Of a stretch of DNA of 64,000 bases, positions 62,913-64,000 are shown in pieces (position 1 is the stretch's first letter; each line of letters opens with the position of its first letter). The DNA lies in contig NZ_JTDB02000016.1 in assembly GCF_000785435.2 (NCBI RefSeq), forward strand, positions 1 through 64,000, in the 5' to 3' direction. A program made the translations under genes and the position numbers. Under the pieces are notes generated by a model, which did no database searches, was not told the origin of the DNA, and was given only the letters and a program-made list of their open reading frames with translations. The stretch is from Paraburkholderia sacchari. GTDB lineage: Bacteria; Pseudomonadota; Gammaproteobacteria; Burkholderiales; Burkholderiaceae.

Positions 62913-64000
62913 TCAGCGTTCCGGCGTCATGCGCTGGTACGCGTCGAGCAGCGAGGTCTTGTAGACCACCCCGGCCAGCGTTGGATGCTGCGCGCTTTCG
63001 ATTACGGGCAGACGCTCGCCCTGGAACGACATGAAGTGCTGCAAGGCCACCGCGAGCGGCATGTCGGGCGTGAGCACGTCGAACGAAGGCTTGATGTAGT
63101 CGCTCGCGTGCTTGTTCGAGGTATCGCGCTTTTGCATCAGGTCGTTTGTGATGTCGGCGAGTGCGACCGCGCCGAGAAAGCGGCCGTCATCGTTGGTGAC
63201 ATAGAGATACTTCACCGGGTATTCGAGGAACACGCGCGTCATCTCCTGCACGGAGGCGTCGGCGCGCACCACGGTGTCGGCGGGGCGGATCAGCTCGCGC
63301 ATCTGGGTGGCGCGCAGGCGCAGGCGCTCGGCTTCCTCGCGGTTGCGATGCAGCGTGATTTCGTACATCGACTTCTTGCCCGTCGCGCGCGCGACGAAGT
63401 ACGCCACGACGCACGAGAGCATCAGCGGCAGCACTACCTGATAGCTGAGCGTCATTTCGAAGATCATCAGGATTGCCATGAGCGGCGCCTGGGTTGCGCC
63501 CGCGAGGAACGCGCCCATGCCGACCATCGCGTACGCGTACGGCGCCGAGATGCCGTGCGGCCAGATCGCCTGCATTCCCTGGCCGAACAGGCAGCCGATC
63601 ACGGCGCCCATGAAGAGCGTCGGCGTGAACACGCCGCCCACCGCGCCCGAGCCCACGGTCGCGGCGGTCGCGACGAGTTTGAACACGAGCACCGTGGCAA
63701 GCGCGGTCCATGTCCACGGCGAATGCAGCAGCGAGTTCACGACGCTATAGCCGTTGCCCCAGACCTCGGGTGTCCAGATCGACAGCACGCCGCAGACAAA
63801 GCCGCCCAGCGCGAGCTTGGCGGGCAGCGGCAGCTTCAGCCGGCCGAAGCCGGCCTTCGTCAGGTCGAGCAGCGACAGGAAGCGCGGCGCGAGCGCCCCG
63901 CACAGCAGGCCGAGCGCCACGAACAACAGCACTTCGACGCCCGTGACGGGCGGAAACACCGGCATCTCGTACGGCGGCTTGTAGCCGGCGAATTCGCGCA
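62913..64000 (-). CDS. clcB: ClC-type chloride channel/antiporter with C-terminal CBS domains (partial)
   Basis: The last 362 residues of a ClC protein; the reading frame is open to the window edge, so the start lies outside. GSGAVGGVFTPTLFMGAVIGCLFG is the ClC selectivity-region signature with the following MGAFLAGATQAPLMAILMIFEM. Two CBS domains follow (about VVRADASVQEMTRVFLEYP and FDVLTPDMPLAVALQHFMSF). Eukaryote-like or ClcB-type bacterial ClC proteins have this layout. A full-length start cannot be judged. Confidence 0.88.
   Translation of the reverse strand, partial: REFAGYKPPYEMPVFPPVTGVEVLLFVALGLLCGALAPRFLSLLDLTKAGFGRLKLPLPAKLALGGFVCGVLSIWTPEVWGNGYSVVNSLLHSPWTWTALATVLVFKLVATAATVGSGAVGGVFTPTLFMGAVIGCLFGQGMQAIWPHGISAPYAYAMVGMGAFLAGATQAPLMAILMIFEMTLSYQVVLPLMLSCVVAYFVARATGKKSMYEITLHRNREEAERLRLRATQMRELIRPADTVVRADASVQEMTRVFLEYPVKYLYVTNDDGRFLGAVALADITNDLMQKRDTSNKHASDYIKPSFDVLTPDMPLAVALQHFMSFQGERLPVIESAQHPTLAGVVYKTSLLDAYQRMTPER

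Overview
The window looks like a chromosomal segment of a Burkholderia-type betaproteobacterium (Paraburkholderia/Caballeronia/Burkholderia group). This is inferred from the high GC content, strong C/G third-position bias, and gene families typical of Burkholderiaceae: PuuD-type urate oxidation, a potFGHI operon, a YadA-like trimeric adhesin, NodT/RND efflux and a BMP-type ABC importer. No rRNA or tRNA genes and no CRISPR array were seen.

Layout. 1-203: probable terminal end of an IS21-family element, abutting the stop codon of an Lrp/AsnC regulator. 201-3638: aromatic amino-acid block (Lrp-type regulator, AroP-like permease, TyrB-like aminotransferase). 3665-6337: small lipoprotein, DUF1992 protein, TadA, LD-carboxypeptidase. 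6451-12454: allantoin/ureide block (GntR regulator with two operator-like palindromes, NCS1 permease, allantoin racemase-like protein, PuuE, UraD, AllA). 12569-16765: 1398-residue trimeric autotransporter adhesin containing near-identical 228-bp repeats. 16766-23356: an AT-rich patch, then a compact putative peptide-secretion system. 23443-33547: purine block resumes (PuuD, HiuH, 8-oxoguanine/guanine deaminase-like protein, LysR regulator, BMP-type ABC importer). 33601-40762: dodecin, GarR-type reductase, YbiT ABC-F protein, aldehyde dehydrogenase, nitronate monooxygenase-like protein, OmpW, DUF1289 protein. 41244-45398: potFGHI putrescine importer. 45608-51148: a possible microprotein, a methyltransferase, a Baeyer-Villiger-type monooxygenase, a PspA-like/TPR pair and a ribbon-helix-helix-like protein. 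51661-54159: class A penicillin-binding protein. 54279-54372: a perfect 26-bp inverted repeat overlapping DnaA-box-like 9-mers. 54451-62100: YfiM-like protein, an RND tripartite efflux operon and its divergent TetR regulator with a 26-bp operator-like palindrome. 62120-64000: small proteins and a ClC channel cut by the window end.

Most interesting. At 17180-17284 there is a 34-codon gene. Its product has a double-glycine leader followed by a 17-residue core with a CCxC motif and five X-Pro dipeptides. It is flanked by hairpins. Downstream in the same direction lie a protein resembling the LpxL/HtrB acyltransferase family, an HlyD-type adaptor, a C39 peptidase-ABC exporter with an apparent complete Cys-His-Asp triad, and a TolC-type outer-membrane protein. 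I read this as a type I secretion system for a small, possibly acylated or metal-binding peptide. I do not recognise it as a described class. Together with the adhesin it separates two halves of what looks like one purine-to-glyoxylate pathway, suggesting an inserted accessory island.

How the genes work together. PuuD, HiuH and UraD would take urate to allantoin. The racemase, PuuE and AllA would carry allantoin towards glyoxylate, but no allantoicase is present in the window to link PuuE to AllA. The BMP importer and the deaminase probably supply purines, and the tartronate-semialdehyde-reductase-like protein could use the resulting glyoxylate carbon. These pathway links are inferred from family and position.
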